In this document: positions 38,300 through 48,013 of the stretch, piece by piece | How positions within the stretch are numbered: the stretch's first letter is position 1 | How the letters are laid out: every line of letters starts with the position of its first letter | DNA from: Mesotaenium endlicherianum | Taxonomy: Eukaryota > Streptophyta > Zygnematophyceae > Zygnematales > Mesotaeniaceae | Length of the DNA: 64,000 nt | Direction of reading: 5' to 3' | Assembly: GCA_009602735.1 (NCBI GenBank) | Contig: WELA01000930.1 | Span: forward strand, 1-64,000 | The notes under the pieces: model-generated | The model's database searches: none | The model's input: only the letters and a program-made list of their open reading frames with translations | Told to the model about the DNA's origin: nothing | Program-made: the position numbers and the translations under genes

Positions 38300-40015
38300 A
38301 TGCCCAACGATTCATTGCACATCAACAACAAAGCAACTACACAAAATACTTACGACGCCATTGTAATAGGCTCGGGCATCAGCGGCGGATGGGCCGCAAA
38401 AGAATTGACCGAAAAAGGGTTGAAAGTATTGATGCTCGAAAGAGGAAAACAACATGAGCACATCAAAGATTATGCGACTGCGAATAAAGATCCCTGGCAG
38501 TTTGAACACAGGGGCCGGACCACTGCAGAACAAAGAAAAAAATATCCGGTTATACATAGGGGGTGGGCGGCCAGCGAAGCTGTGATGGATGCCTGGGTAA
38601 ATGAAGAAGATTGTCCGTATACGGAAATCAAACCCTTCACCTGGTGGCGTAGTTACCGGATGGGAGGACGATCTGTTTTATGGGGCAGGCAGAGCTACCG
38701 GTTGAGCGATCTTGATTTTGAAGCCAATGCCAAAGAAGGCGTTGGGGTTGACTGGCCCATTCGTTACAAAGACATTGCACCCTGGTACGATCATGTAGAA
38801 AAATTTGCGGGCATCAGCGGTTCGCTGGAAGGTTTGCCGCACCTGCCCGACGGGCAATTCCTTCCGCCAATGGATCTTAACTGTGTGGAGAAAGATGTAG
38901 CGGCCCGTATCAAAACACAATACAAGGGAGCCAGGCACCTGATCATCGGCAGGGTGGCCAACTTAACGGCGCCCATTCCGGGAAGGACCCAGTGCCAGTT
39001 CCGCAACAGGTGTTGGGAGGGATGTCCGTTCGGTGGCTATTTCAGCACGCAATCTTCTACTTTACCCGCAGCCATGAAAACGGGTAATTTAACGGTGCGT
39101 CCCGATGCTATTGTAACAAGGCTGCTATACGATAAAGACAGTAAAAAAGTGAAAGGCGTGGAAGTACTGGATGCTGTCAACAACAAGACTTATGTATACC
39201 ATGCGAAGATCGTATTCCTCAATGCATCTGCGTTGAACTCTGCATGGGTATTGTTCAATACCGCCACGGATATTTGGCCGGGCGGACTGGGCAGCAGCAG
39301 TGGCGAATTGGGGCATAATGTGATGGATCATCATTATAACCTGGGGGCAAGTGGCCAGGTAGAAGGCTATGAAGACAAATATTATTATGGCAGACGGGCC
39401 AATGGATTTTATATTCCCCGGTTTGTAAATATCGGCAGCGACAAAAGAGACTACCTGCGAGGCTTTGGCTACCAGGGAGGGGCCAGCAGGGCAGGATGGA
39501 GCCGGAGCGTTGCAGAATTAGAGATAGGTGCGGGATTCAAAGAAGCGCTCACCGAGCCGGGCGGCTGGAGCATTGGCGCTACAGGGTTTGGTGAAATCCT
39601 GCCTTATCATGAAAACAAGATCATGCTGGATGCGAACCGGAAAGACAAATGGGGATTACCGGTGCTGGCCATGGATTGTGAGTTGAGGGAAAACGAATTG
39701 AAAATGCGGAAAGATATTGTAGCGGAAATGAAAGCTATGCTTGAAGCATCGGGCGTGAAACAAGTGAATACCTGGGACCAGGGGCATGCGATCGGACATG
39801 GTATCCACGAAATGGGAACAGCCCGTATGGGAAGAGATCCGAAGACATCGGTACTGAATGGCCATAACCAGGTGTGGGATGCGCCGAATGTATTCGTTAC
39901 CGATGGCGCGTGCATGGTTTCTTCAGCCTGCCAGAATCCTTCACTCACTTATATGGCATTAACGGCCAGGGCAGCCAACTATGCGGTAGACGAATTAAAG
40001 AAGGGAAACTTGTAA
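38300..40015 (+). CDS. GMC-family FAD oxidoreductase (first copy)
   Basis: The 571-residue protein has the FAD Rossmann motif YDAIVIGSGISGGWAAKEL near residue 20, CQFRNRCWEGCPFGGY (three Cys, C-x4-C-x3-C), and the GMC C-terminal domain with HEMGTARMG (His) and NPSLTYMALTARAA (Asn). No signal peptide is visible, so it is cytosolic or exported by a partner. Related Bacteroidota enzymes oxidise sugars or glycosides, including at C3; the electron acceptor and the substrate are not shown. It is paralogous to the gene at 41113 and separated from it by a convergent AraC regulator gene. No gluconate-dehydrogenase-type small subunit lies beside it. Confidence 0.9.
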   Translation: MPNDSLHINNKATTQNTYDAIVIGSGISGGWAAKELTEKGLKVLMLERGKQHEHIKDYATANKDPWQFEHRGRTTAEQRKKYPVIHRGWAASEAVMDAWVNEEDCPYTEIKPFTWWRSYRMGGRSVLWGRQSYRLSDLDFEANAKEGVGVDWPIRYKDIAPWYDHVEKFAGISGSLEGLPHLPDGQFLPPMDLNCVEKDVAARIKTQYKGARHLIIGRVANLTAPIPGRTQCQFRNRCWEGCPFGGYFSTQSSTLPAAMKTGNLTVRPDAIVTRLLYDKDSKKVKGVEVLDAVNNKTYVYHAKIVFLNASALNSAWVLFNTATDIWPGGLGSSSGELGHNVMDHHYNLGASGQVEGYEDKYYYGRRANGFYIPRFVNIGSDKRDYLRGFGYQGGASRAGWSRSVAELEIGAGFKEALTEPGGWSIGATGFGEILPYHENKIMLDANRKDKWGLPVLAMDCELRENELKMRKDIVAEMKAMLEASGVKQVNTWDQGHAIGHGIHEMGTARMGRDPKTSVLNGHNQVWDAPNVFVTDGACMVSSACQNPSLTYMALTARAANYAVDELKKGNL

Positions 40016-40025
40016 GAAGCAAGGA

Positions 40026-40916
40026 TCAGAAAAATATCCTGGCTTCAGATGTATAGGTTTTTTTAAACTCTTTGGGAGTACAGCCTTTCTTCTTTTTAAA
40101 GGTATGGTTGAAATTAGAGATATTGTTGAACCCGCAGGTGTAAGCAATCTCTGCAACAGATTGTGTGGTATTGATGAGCATACGTGAGGCATGACCAAGA
40201 CGGATATCGGTCATGCGTTCAATAAAAGTCATGCCGGTACGGGCTTTGAAAAAGCGGCTGAAAGCAGATTCCGCCATATTGGTCAGGGCAGCTACTTCTG
40301 ACAGGGAAACGGGTCTTTGAAAATGTTCATTCATGTATTCCATTACTTTTTCTATACGCCGGCTGTTGTAAGAAAGGTGTTCGGTATTACTGAAAGTGGT
40401 GTTGGCGAGCAAACGCGTATGCCGGGAAATAGATAATTCATGCAGGATGGACATTAATTCAAGCACCGATTCAAAGCCCTCTTTTTTATAGAGGCGCATG
40501 ATGCGATAGGAAAGCAATTTCGCTGTTTCATAAGAAAACAAAACACCCCTTTGTGCTTTCTCCAGCATATTACGCATAGCAGCCAATTGGCTACGTTGCA
40601 GAAAACTTTCTTCGAAAAGGTCGTGGTGAAACTGGATGGTTACTTCTGTGATATCGGTGTTATCGCATTTATGCTGAAACCAGGCATGTTGCAGCTCCGG
40701 ACCAATGAGCACCAGTTCAAGATCGGCAATCTCTTCTATATTATCTCCTACCACACGCCTGATTCCTTTGCCGTTTGTGATAAAGTTCAGTTCGAACGCT
40801 TTGTGGTAATGAATGGGCAAATCGAAAACACTCTTGTTTTTATTGAAAAAAACATGGAAGCAATCAGATTGAGCAAGCGGTGTGAACTCCTGCAATATTT
40901 CTCTTTGTGCAGCCAA
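40026..40916 (-). CDS. AraC-family transcriptional regulator
   Basis: The 296-residue protein has an N-terminal cupin-like sensing domain (about 25-120; LPIHYHKAFELNFITNG) and a C-terminal double helix-turn-helix domain (about 185-290; VSLSEVAALTNMAESAFSRFF, VAEIAYTCGFNNISNFNHTFK, GCTPKEFKK). AraC-type sugar sensors bind direct repeats near target promoters. It lies between two GMC oxidoreductase genes, divergent from the second, where a 10-bp direct repeat sits at 41025-41044. It probably controls one or both GMC genes in response to a sugar or glycoside, which is inferred from position. Confidence 0.93.
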   Translation of the reverse strand: MAAQREILQEFTPLAQSDCFHVFFNKNKSVFDLPIHYHKAFELNFITNGKGIRRVVGDNIEEIADLELVLIGPELQHAWFQHKCDNTDITEVTIQFHHDLFEESFLQRSQLAAMRNMLEKAQRGVLFSYETAKLLSYRIMRLYKKEGFESVLELMSILHELSISRHTRLLANTTFSNTEHLSYNSRRIEKVMEYMNEHFQRPVSLSEVAALTNMAESAFSRFFKARTGMTFIERMTDIRLGHASRMLINTTQSVAEIAYTCGFNNISNFNHTFKKKKGCTPKEFKKTYTSEARIFF

Positions 40917-41024
40917 TAGAAAAAAGTTTATGCGATAGTTTTATTCAGGACGAACTCGTTTTCTAATATCGGTAATTATTTAGACAAAACTTGCTTTTGA
41001 TATGCTGCACCATAATAGAAGCTG

Positions 41025-41044
41025 GAATGCTTATGAATGCTTGT
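41025..41044 (+). promoter_or_regulatory. Tandem 10-bp direct repeat, candidate AraC-type operator
   Basis: GAATGCTTAT and GAATGCTTGT (41025-41034, 41035-41044) are adjacent and differ at one base. They lie in the 196-bp region between the AraC gene and the second GMC gene, about 70 bases before the GMC ATG. One-helical-turn direct repeats are the usual AraC-family site form. Confidence 0.4.
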
Positions 41045-41112
41045 TAGTATAATATTGACAATAAAATATTTTTATCTTTAACTTATATTCTACACCTCAT
41101 ACTGTAACGATT

Positions 41113-42837
41113 ATGCCAGATACTTCTTCGGTTGCTCCAGCCGTTCATTCAACTACTACTGCGTCTCATTCTTATGATGCCATTGTGATTGGCTCGGGTA
41201 TCAGTGGCGGATGGGCCGCCAAAGAACTCTGTGAAAAAGGCTTGAAAACATTATTGCTCGAAAGAGGGCGCGATGTGGTACACCTGAAAGATTATCCTAC
41301 TGCCACCAAGAACCCCTGGGATTTTCCGCACCGCGGTAAAATGCCGGATGCATTTATCAAGGAAAATCCGGTGCTTACCAAATGTTATGCGTTGAGCGAA
41401 GCTAGTGAACATTTCTTTGTGAAAGACCACCAGCATCCTTATATCCAGGAAGCGCCTTTCGATTGGATACGTGGTTATCAGGTAGGTGGTAAATCTTTAT
41501 TGTGGGCGCGTGCCACGCAGCGCTGGAGCCGCTTTGATTTTGAGGGACCTGCCAGGGATGGTTTTGCGGTGGACTGGCCCATCCGGTATGAAGACCTGGC
41601 GCCATGGTATTCCCATGTAGAGCTTTTTGCCGGTATCAGTGGTAATAAAGATGGGTTGGAAACCCTTCCGGATGGTGAATTTCTTCCACCCTGGGAAATG
41701 AATTGTGCTGAGAAAGAACTGCAGCAAAAGATAATGGCAAATTATAAAGACCGGTACGTGGTACAGGGGCGATGTGCGCATCTTACCAAACCGAATGCAA
41801 TTCACCTGCAACAAGGCAGGGGGCAGTGCCAGGCCAGGAATTTGTGTGAACGGGGGTGTCCTTTCGGAGGATATTTCAGCTCCAATTCCTCTACTATTCC
41901 CTGGGCGCAAAAAACAGGAAACCTTACGCTGCGGCCCGATTCGGTTGTGCATTCCATCATTTATGATGAGCAGCAGGGTAAAGCTACAGGTGTGCGGGTG
42001 ATCGATGCAGTTACCAGGAAGGCAACGGAATTTTTTGCGAAAATCATTTTTGTGAATGCTGCATGTTTGAATACGAATTTGATCTTATTGAATTCGGTTT
42101 CACGGCGTTTTCCAAACGGATTGGGAAATGACAGTGGTTTATTGGGCAAATACGTAGCTTTTCACAATTACCGGGGAACCCTTACGGCCAATTATGATGG
42201 GCCGAAAGACAAATATTATTATGGCCGCAAGCCAACGGCGGCCATGATGCCCAACTTCAGGAATGTGTACCGGCAGGAAATGGATTTTCTCCGCGGTTAT
42301 ATGGTGCATTTCAGCGCGAGCAGGGGCCGGGCTTCAGCAGAGGGTATTGGTGGTAATTATAAAGATGCCATCACAGAAGCAGGCGACTGGCATATTTTTA
42401 TGATGATGCAGGGTGAAACCATTCCCAAAGAGACCAATCACCTGCGTTTGAGTAAAGACCAGAAAGATGAATGGGGTATCCCGCAACTCGTTGTTTCGGT
42501 AAAGTATGATGAAAACGATGAGAAGCTGCTCAAAGATTTCCTGGAACAGGGTGCTGAGATGCTGCAAAAAGCAGGGGCATCGGATATCCGGCCGAACGAC
42601 AGTAAACAGGCGCCTGGATTAGATATACATGAAATGGGAGGTGTACGCATGGGACATGACCCCAAGACTTCTTTACTCAATCGCTGGAATCAGTTGCACC
42701 ATTGTAACAATGTATTTGTTACTGACGGTGCTTGTATGACTTCTGTGAGTACACAGAATCCCTCGCTGACCTTCATGGCCATTACAGCCAGGGCAGCCAA
42801 TCATGCGGTGGAGGAATTGAAGAAAGGGAATTTGTAA
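41113..42837 (+). CDS. GMC-family FAD oxidoreductase (second copy)
   Basis: The 574-residue protein is a clear paralogue of the gene at 38300: same FAD motif (AIVIGSGISGGWAAKEL), same Cys pattern (CQARNLCERGCPFGGY), same C-terminal HEMGGVRMG and NPSLTFMAITARAA. It has an extra Ser/Thr/His-rich N-terminus. No signal peptide is visible. Function as for the first copy, probably sugar or glycoside oxidation with a different specificity. It is divergent from the AraC gene and followed 149 bases later by susC. A small GTGTA/TACAC hairpin (42853-42867) lies after its stop. Confidence 0.9.
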   Translation: MPDTSSVAPAVHSTTTASHSYDAIVIGSGISGGWAAKELCEKGLKTLLLERGRDVVHLKDYPTATKNPWDFPHRGKMPDAFIKENPVLTKCYALSEASEHFFVKDHQHPYIQEAPFDWIRGYQVGGKSLLWARATQRWSRFDFEGPARDGFAVDWPIRYEDLAPWYSHVELFAGISGNKDGLETLPDGEFLPPWEMNCAEKELQQKIMANYKDRYVVQGRCAHLTKPNAIHLQQGRGQCQARNLCERGCPFGGYFSSNSSTIPWAQKTGNLTLRPDSVVHSIIYDEQQGKATGVRVIDAVTRKATEFFAKIIFVNAACLNTNLILLNSVSRRFPNGLGNDSGLLGKYVAFHNYRGTLTANYDGPKDKYYYGRKPTAAMMPNFRNVYRQEMDFLRGYMVHFSASRGRASAEGIGGNYKDAITEAGDWHIFMMMQGETIPKETNHLRLSKDQKDEWGIPQLVVSVKYDENDEKLLKDFLEQGAEMLQKAGASDIRPNDSKQAPGLDIHEMGGVRMGHDPKTSLLNRWNQLHHCNNVFVTDGACMTSVSTQNPSLTFMAITARAANHAVEELKKGNL

Positions 42838-42986
42838 ATCCCTGATTTTATTGTGTATTTTTTACACTATCAATAGGGCAAAATACTACAACAAAATGTT
42901 AAAAAAGGACAGATGCTTCTTAAGCAATCGTTTTAAATTGCGTGTTGTAACGCTATTCGTCTATATCTAATTAACCCAACATTGCT

Positions 42987-45900
42987 ATGCCAACGAGAAA
43001 AAAACTACTCGCAAGGACCGTCATGCTTGCGATCCTCTTTGCGCTACTCAGCGCGGGCGCGTACGCCCAAAAAAGCCTCTCAGGTAAGGTAACAAACAAA
43101 GCCAATGGCCAGCCCATTGCAGGTGCTACCGTTCAATTGAAAGGTACTACCACAGTTGCTGTTACCAATGCTGAAGGTGTTTTTTCCATTCCTACCAAGG
43201 GTACCAGCGGTACTTTGGTAGTTTCTGTTATCGGTTTTGAACCTGTAGAACAGTCTATCAGTGGAAAAATCACTTTCAATTTTGCGCTATCAGAAACTAT
43301 CAGCCAGTTGAATGAAGTACTGGTTACCGGTTATTCTGTCCAGCGAAAAAAAGACATCACCGGTTCAGTATCTGTGGTGAATGTAAGAGACCTGAAAGCA
43401 GTGCCGGCAGGAAGTGGCGAACAACTCCTGCAAGGCCGGGCTTCCGGTGTCAACGTTATCACTTCAGGTCAACCAGGATCGGGCAGTAATATCCGTATCC
43501 GCGGTATTACTTCATTCGGTAATGTGGATCCCTTATACATCATTGATGGTGTGCAGGGAAGCATACGCGACCTCAACGCCAATGACATTGAGTCTATCCA
43601 GGTGTTGAAAGATGCGGGTGCTGCTTCAATTTATGGTGTGCGTGGTTCTAATGGAGTTATCATTGTAACTACGAAAAGGGGAAAATCAGGTAAAGCCACT
43701 GTTACTTATGATGCCTATGTGGGTACCCAACGCCCGGCTTCAGGTAATCCATTCCATTTGCTGAATACGCAGGAAATGGCAACAGCTACCTGGGCAGCTT
43801 TAAAAAATTCCGGACAAACACTAACCCATCCCCAGTACGGTTCAGGAGCTACTCCAATTATCCCCGATTACATCCTGGCAGGTGGTACTGCAGGAATTGT
43901 TGGATCAAGTCCGGCTACCGATCCATCTTTGTATAATATTGATTTCAGTAAACCCATTTATCAGATTGTACAGGCCAACAAGGTGGGCACAGACTGGTTT
44001 CATGAGATATTCAAGCCCGCAATGATACAGAGTCATACCGTTTCTGCCAGTGGGGGTAATGAAAAAAACACTTATTTATTTTCCCTGGGTTATTTAAACC
44101 AACAGGGCACCTTGATGAATACTTATCTGAAAAGGTATTCAGCACGTGTAAATACTACATTTAATATTAAGAACAACATCAGGGTGGGGGAAAACCTGTT
44201 CATCTATGCCAGGGAAAACCCTCAGATCGGCAACCTAAGTGAGGGAAATGAAATCTCTATGAGTTATCGTGAGCAGCCCATCATCCCGGTGTATGATATC
44301 AAAGGAGGATTTGCGGGTACTGCTGCTAAAGGCTTGGGTAATGCGCAGAATCCTGTAGCTATGCGAGTGAGGGCCGCTGATAACAAAGGATATTCCTGGG
44401 ACATACAAGGTAACGCCTATGCAGAAGTAGATTTCCTGCGTCATTTGACTGCCAGGACTTCTTTTGGTGGTACACTTGATAACTTCTATTATTACTATTA
44501 TGGTTACCGCAGTTATGAGAATGCGGAGAACAACGGTTCCAATTCATTCAGCGAAAATGCCGGCTACAACCGTTCATGGACCTGGACCAATACAGTAACC
44601 TATAGCAATGTTTTTGCTGAGAAACACAATGTAAAAGCGCTGGCGGGTATAGAAGCAGTAGAGTCGTATGGCCGTGGTGTAGGTGGTGGAGCATTGGGAT
44701 TCTTTACGGATAATCCGAATTTCCGCACCCTTAGCAATGGTTCATCTGGTTTTACCAATTACAGCAACGTATACCAGAATTCATTGTATTCTTTATTCGG
44801 CAGAGTGGATTATGCTTATAATGATAAATACCTGCTTAGCGGAACCATCAGAAGAGATGGATCTTCCAGGTTTGGTGCAGATAAACGTTATGGTATATTC
44901 CCGGCCTTTTCATTGGGATGGCGTATATCCCGTGAATCTTTCCTCAGGGATGTATCATGGATATCTGACCTGAAACTGCGTGGAAGCTGGGGTAAACTGG
45001 GCAACCAGTTGAACGTAAATCCGGCCAATGCTTTCAGTCTTTATGGTGGTGGACCGGGATCATCTTATTATGATATCAATGGAACCAGCACCAGTTCTGT
45101 ACAAGGCTTTATTGCTACCCGTATCGGTAACCCAAAAACAGGTTGGGAAGAGGATGTGTTAACGAATTTTGGCTTGGATGCGGCATTGTTCAAAAACAAA
45201 CTGGACATCTCTTTTGAATACTATAAAAAATCGATCAATGGATTATTGTTCACTGACCAGGCTCCTGCAACAGTAGGTGGTGCTACCCTGCCCGTTGTAA
45301 ACATCGGTAATATTGAGAATAAAGGTTTTGATTTCTCCGCTACTTATCATGGAACTGCTTCAAAAGACCTCAAGTTCGATATCGGTTTGATTGTAACCAC
45401 TTATAAGAGCAATATCACTGATATTCCAGGACAATACTTTGAAGCGGGTGGCTCACGTATCGGAAATTTTGTTCGGAATGCAGTAGGTCACCCCATTGGC
45501 GCTTTTTATGGCTATGATGTAGTAGGGCTGTTCAGCGGTGCCGATGATGTAAGTAAATCTGCTACTCAAAAATTTGCTGCTCCGGGTCGATTCAAATACC
45601 GTGATGTGAACGGAGATGGCAAGATCACTGCTGATGACAGAACCTTTTTCGGTGACCCCAACCCCAAGTTCACAGGTGGGTTAAATCTGAACGTATCGTA
45701 TAAAGATTTTGATTTGTCCATGTTCATGTATGGTTCTTTCGGCAATGACGTGATTAACTATGTCCGTTACTGGACGGATTTCTATCCTTCTTTCCAGGGA
45801 GTGAAGAGCAAGGATATGCTGTACGGTTCTTGGACACCCAGCAACACCGGGGCCAAAACACCCATTATTGAGAACGAATCTAACTTCAGCAACAATGGCG

Positions 45901-46166
45901 TTGTGAACTCTTACTATAAAGAGGATGGTTCTTATCTCAGGTGTAAATCACTGATCCTGGGCTATACCATACCTTCTACCACACTGAAAAAATGGGGTAT
46001 CGAAAAATTCAGGATATACTTGCAAGCGGCTAACCTGTTTACGATTACCAAGTACACGGGTCTGGATCCCGAGCTGTCTGGTTCCAACGCAGCATTCGGC
46101 ATCGATTATGGTAACTACCCCAATAATCAGAAAAATTATAATGTGGGTGTAAGTGTTACATTCTAA
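42987..46166 (+). CDS. susC: SusC/RagA-family TonB-linked outer membrane transporter
   Basis: The 1059-residue protein has a signal peptide (about 1-28), a carboxypeptidase D-like beta domain (about 31-105; GKVTNKANGQPIAGATVQLKG cut short here), a TonB-box-like VLVTGYSVQ, a plug (about 115-235; GRASGVNVITS, IRIRGITSFG, LYIIDGVQG, AASIYGVRGSNG) and a long barrel ending VGVSVTF. SusC proteins import oligosaccharides or peptides through a lid formed by SusD, whose gene starts 30 bases later. The substrate is unknown. The bases before its ATG (CATTGCTATGCC) are the same as those around the first GMC start. Confidence 0.96.
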   Translation: MPTRKKLLARTVMLAILFALLSAGAYAQKSLSGKVTNKANGQPIAGATVQLKGTTTVAVTNAEGVFSIPTKGTSGTLVVSVIGFEPVEQSISGKITFNFALSETISQLNEVLVTGYSVQRKKDITGSVSVVNVRDLKAVPAGSGEQLLQGRASGVNVITSGQPGSGSNIRIRGITSFGNVDPLYIIDGVQGSIRDLNANDIESIQVLKDAGAASIYGVRGSNGVIIVTTKRGKSGKATVTYDAYVGTQRPASGNPFHLLNTQEMATATWAALKNSGQTLTHPQYGSGATPIIPDYILAGGTAGIVGSSPATDPSLYNIDFSKPIYQIVQANKVGTDWFHEIFKPAMIQSHTVSASGGNEKNTYLFSLGYLNQQGTLMNTYLKRYSARVNTTFNIKNNIRVGENLFIYARENPQIGNLSEGNEISMSYREQPIIPVYDIKGGFAGTAAKGLGNAQNPVAMRVRAADNKGYSWDIQGNAYAEVDFLRHLTARTSFGGTLDNFYYYYYGYRSYENAENNGSNSFSENAGYNRSWTWTNTVTYSNVFAEKHNVKALAGIEAVESYGRGVGGGALGFFTDNPNFRTLSNGSSGFTNYSNVYQNSLYSLFGRVDYAYNDKYLLSGTIRRDGSSRFGADKRYGIFPAFSLGWRISRESFLRDVSWISDLKLRGSWGKLGNQLNVNPANAFSLYGGGPGSSYYDINGTSTSSVQGFIATRIGNPKTGWEEDVLTNFGLDAALFKNKLDISFEYYKKSINGLLFTDQAPATVGGATLPVVNIGNIENKGFDFSATYHGTASKDLKFDIGLIVTTYKSNITDIPGQYFEAGGSRIGNFVRNAVGHPIGAFYGYDVVGLFSGADDVSKSATQKFAAPGRFKYRDVNGDGKITADDRTFFGDPNPKFTGGLNLNVSYKDFDLSMFMYGSFGNDVINYVRYWTDFYPSFQGVKSKDMLYGSWTPSNTGAKTPIIENESNFSNNGVVNSYYKEDGSYLRCKSLILGYTIPSTTLKKWGIEKFRIYLQAANLFTITKYTGLDPELSGSNAAFGIDYGNYPNNQKNYNVGVSVTF

Positions 46167-46196
46167 CCTTAATCCATTAAATGAAAAAAATTAAAT

Positions 46197-47924
46197 ATGA
46201 AAAAGTTTAGAATTCGAATATTAATCGTTGGAATAGCTGCAACACTTACCATGTTCTATGCTTGTTCCAAAAACTTTTTGGAGAAAGCTCCATTGGGTTC
46301 TCTGGATGAATCAACACTGGCTACCAAAGCGGGTGTTGACGGATTGCTGATTGGCGCTTATCACTTAGTGAGCGGCTTTGGTGGTGCAGGTGGCGGCTGG
46401 CAAACAGCAGCTTCCAACTGGGTATATGGTGGCGTGGCAAGTGATGATGCTTACAAAGGATCTGACCCTGGAGACCAGCCAGATATTGTACCCATTGAAA
46501 CCTATACTTCCAACGCATCCAACGGCTACTTTAACCAGAAATGGCAGGCAGTGTATGATGCTGTACAGCGGTGTAACTCTGTGTTGCGTGTAATGGCTAA
46601 AGCTTCTGACATTTCTGATGCAGATAAAAAAAGGATTGCCGCTGAAGCCCGCTTTTTAAGGGCGCACTTTCATTTTGAGGCAAAGAAAATGTGGAATAAA
46701 GTGCCTTATATAGATGAAAGCATCACTTATGCAGCGGGCAATTACAATGTGCCTAATGACAAAGACATCTGGCCCAACATAGAAGCCGATTTCCAGTATG
46801 CAATAGACAACCTTCCTGCTACGCAGACTGCAGTGGGGCGTGCCAACAAATGGGCTGCAATGGCATATTTAGCCAAAGTGTACATGTTTGAAAAGCAATA
46901 CGCTAAAGCATTGCCCCTTTTGAATAATGTGATAGCTAATGGAACTACAGCTTCTGGAAAAAAATATGCCCTGGTAAATTTTTCTGATAACTTCAATGCA
47001 GAAACAAAGAATAGTGCGGAAGCCGTATTTTCTGTACAACAATCTGTTAATGATAACTCTAATGGCAATAATGGTGGTTGGGGCGATGTATTGAACTTTC
47101 CTTATAATGGAGGCCCGGGTGGCTGTTGCGGATTCTACCAGCCTTCTCAAAGCCTGGTGAACTCTTACAAGGTAGATCCGATTACCGGTTTGCCTTTGCT
47201 GGACACCTGGAACAGTACCGATGTTAAGAACGACCAGGGCCTGAAGTCTACAGATCCGTTTACACCCGAAACGGGACCATTGGATCCCCGTCTTGACTGG
47301 ACTGTAGGCAGAAGAGGCCTTCCTTACCTGGATTGGGGTAATCACCCCGGTAACGACTGGATTCGTGATCAGAACAACGGTGGCCCTTATGCTCCGAAGA
47401 AAAATGTGTATTATAAACGCCAGGAAGGTTCCTTAACCGACAAATCATTCTGGACCAATGGCGTTACTGCCAATAACTATACCATTATCCGTTTTGCTGA
47501 TGTATTGCTTTGGGCAGCTGAGTGTGAAGTGGAAATAGGTAGCCTGGTCAATGCAATGAACTATGTGAACCAGGTAAGGAGCCGTGCTGCTAATCCCAAT
47601 GGATGGGTGAAAAACTCGAGCGGCTCGCCCGCAGCTAATTATATGGTTGGCCTTTATCTGGTATTCCCTGATCAGGCCTATGCCCGTAAAGCTGTCCGTT
47701 TTGAAAGAAAACTGGAGCTGGCTATGGAAGGACACCGCCATTTCGATCTCGTGCGTTATGGTACGGCGGCTACAGAACTGAATGCATATATGGCTAAGGA
47801 GAAACAATACCGCACTTATTTTAATGGTAAATCCTTTACTGCTGGAGTAAGTGAGTATTTCCCTATTCCGCAATCACAAATAGATCTTAGTAAAGGAACA
47901 CTTAAACAGAATCCTGGTTATTGA
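46197..47924 (+). CDS. susD: SusD/RagB-family surface lipoprotein
   Basis: The 575-residue protein has a lipoprotein signal with the lipid Cys at about residue 23 (MFYACSKNFLEKAP), the FLEKAPLGSL start seen in the family, helical TPR-like units (VYDAVQRCNSVLRVM; AEARFLRAHFHFEAK; WAAMAYLAKVYMFEKQYAKAL) and the SusD C-terminal domain (LWAAECEVEIG, FERKLELAMEGHRHFDLVRYG, FPIPQSQIDLS). It caps the SusC barrel and binds the ligand at the cell surface. A terminator follows at 47949, so the FG-GAP gene downstream needs read-through or its own promoter. Confidence 0.96.
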   Translation: MKKFRIRILIVGIAATLTMFYACSKNFLEKAPLGSLDESTLATKAGVDGLLIGAYHLVSGFGGAGGGWQTAASNWVYGGVASDDAYKGSDPGDQPDIVPIETYTSNASNGYFNQKWQAVYDAVQRCNSVLRVMAKASDISDADKKRIAAEARFLRAHFHFEAKKMWNKVPYIDESITYAAGNYNVPNDKDIWPNIEADFQYAIDNLPATQTAVGRANKWAAMAYLAKVYMFEKQYAKALPLLNNVIANGTTASGKKYALVNFSDNFNAETKNSAEAVFSVQQSVNDNSNGNNGGWGDVLNFPYNGGPGGCCGFYQPSQSLVNSYKVDPITGLPLLDTWNSTDVKNDQGLKSTDPFTPETGPLDPRLDWTVGRRGLPYLDWGNHPGNDWIRDQNNGGPYAPKKNVYYKRQEGSLTDKSFWTNGVTANNYTIIRFADVLLWAAECEVEIGSLVNAMNYVNQVRSRAANPNGWVKNSSGSPAANYMVGLYLVFPDQAYARKAVRFERKLELAMEGHRHFDLVRYGTAATELNAYMAKEKQYRTYFNGKSFTAGVSEYFPIPQSQIDLSKGTLKQNPGY

Positions 47925-47948
47925 TCAATTGATTGATTAAATTATGTG

Positions 47949-47977
47949 AGAGGTAGGGTACTGCTCTACCTCTTTTC
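47949..47977 (+). terminator. Terminator or attenuator after susD
   Basis: AGAGGTAG (47949-47956) pairs with CTACCTCT (47966-47973) around nine bases, followed by TTTTC. The short T run suggests partial read-through to the next gene. Confidence 0.7.
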
Positions 47978-48013
47978 ATTTATTTTAGTACTTCCAGATT
48001 CAACATTGCACAA

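Noticed and set aside
42853-42867. Terminator after the second GMC gene
   Set aside because: The GTGTA/TACAC stem has only five base pairs and an AT-rich loop, with no T run after it; too weak to list as a terminator.
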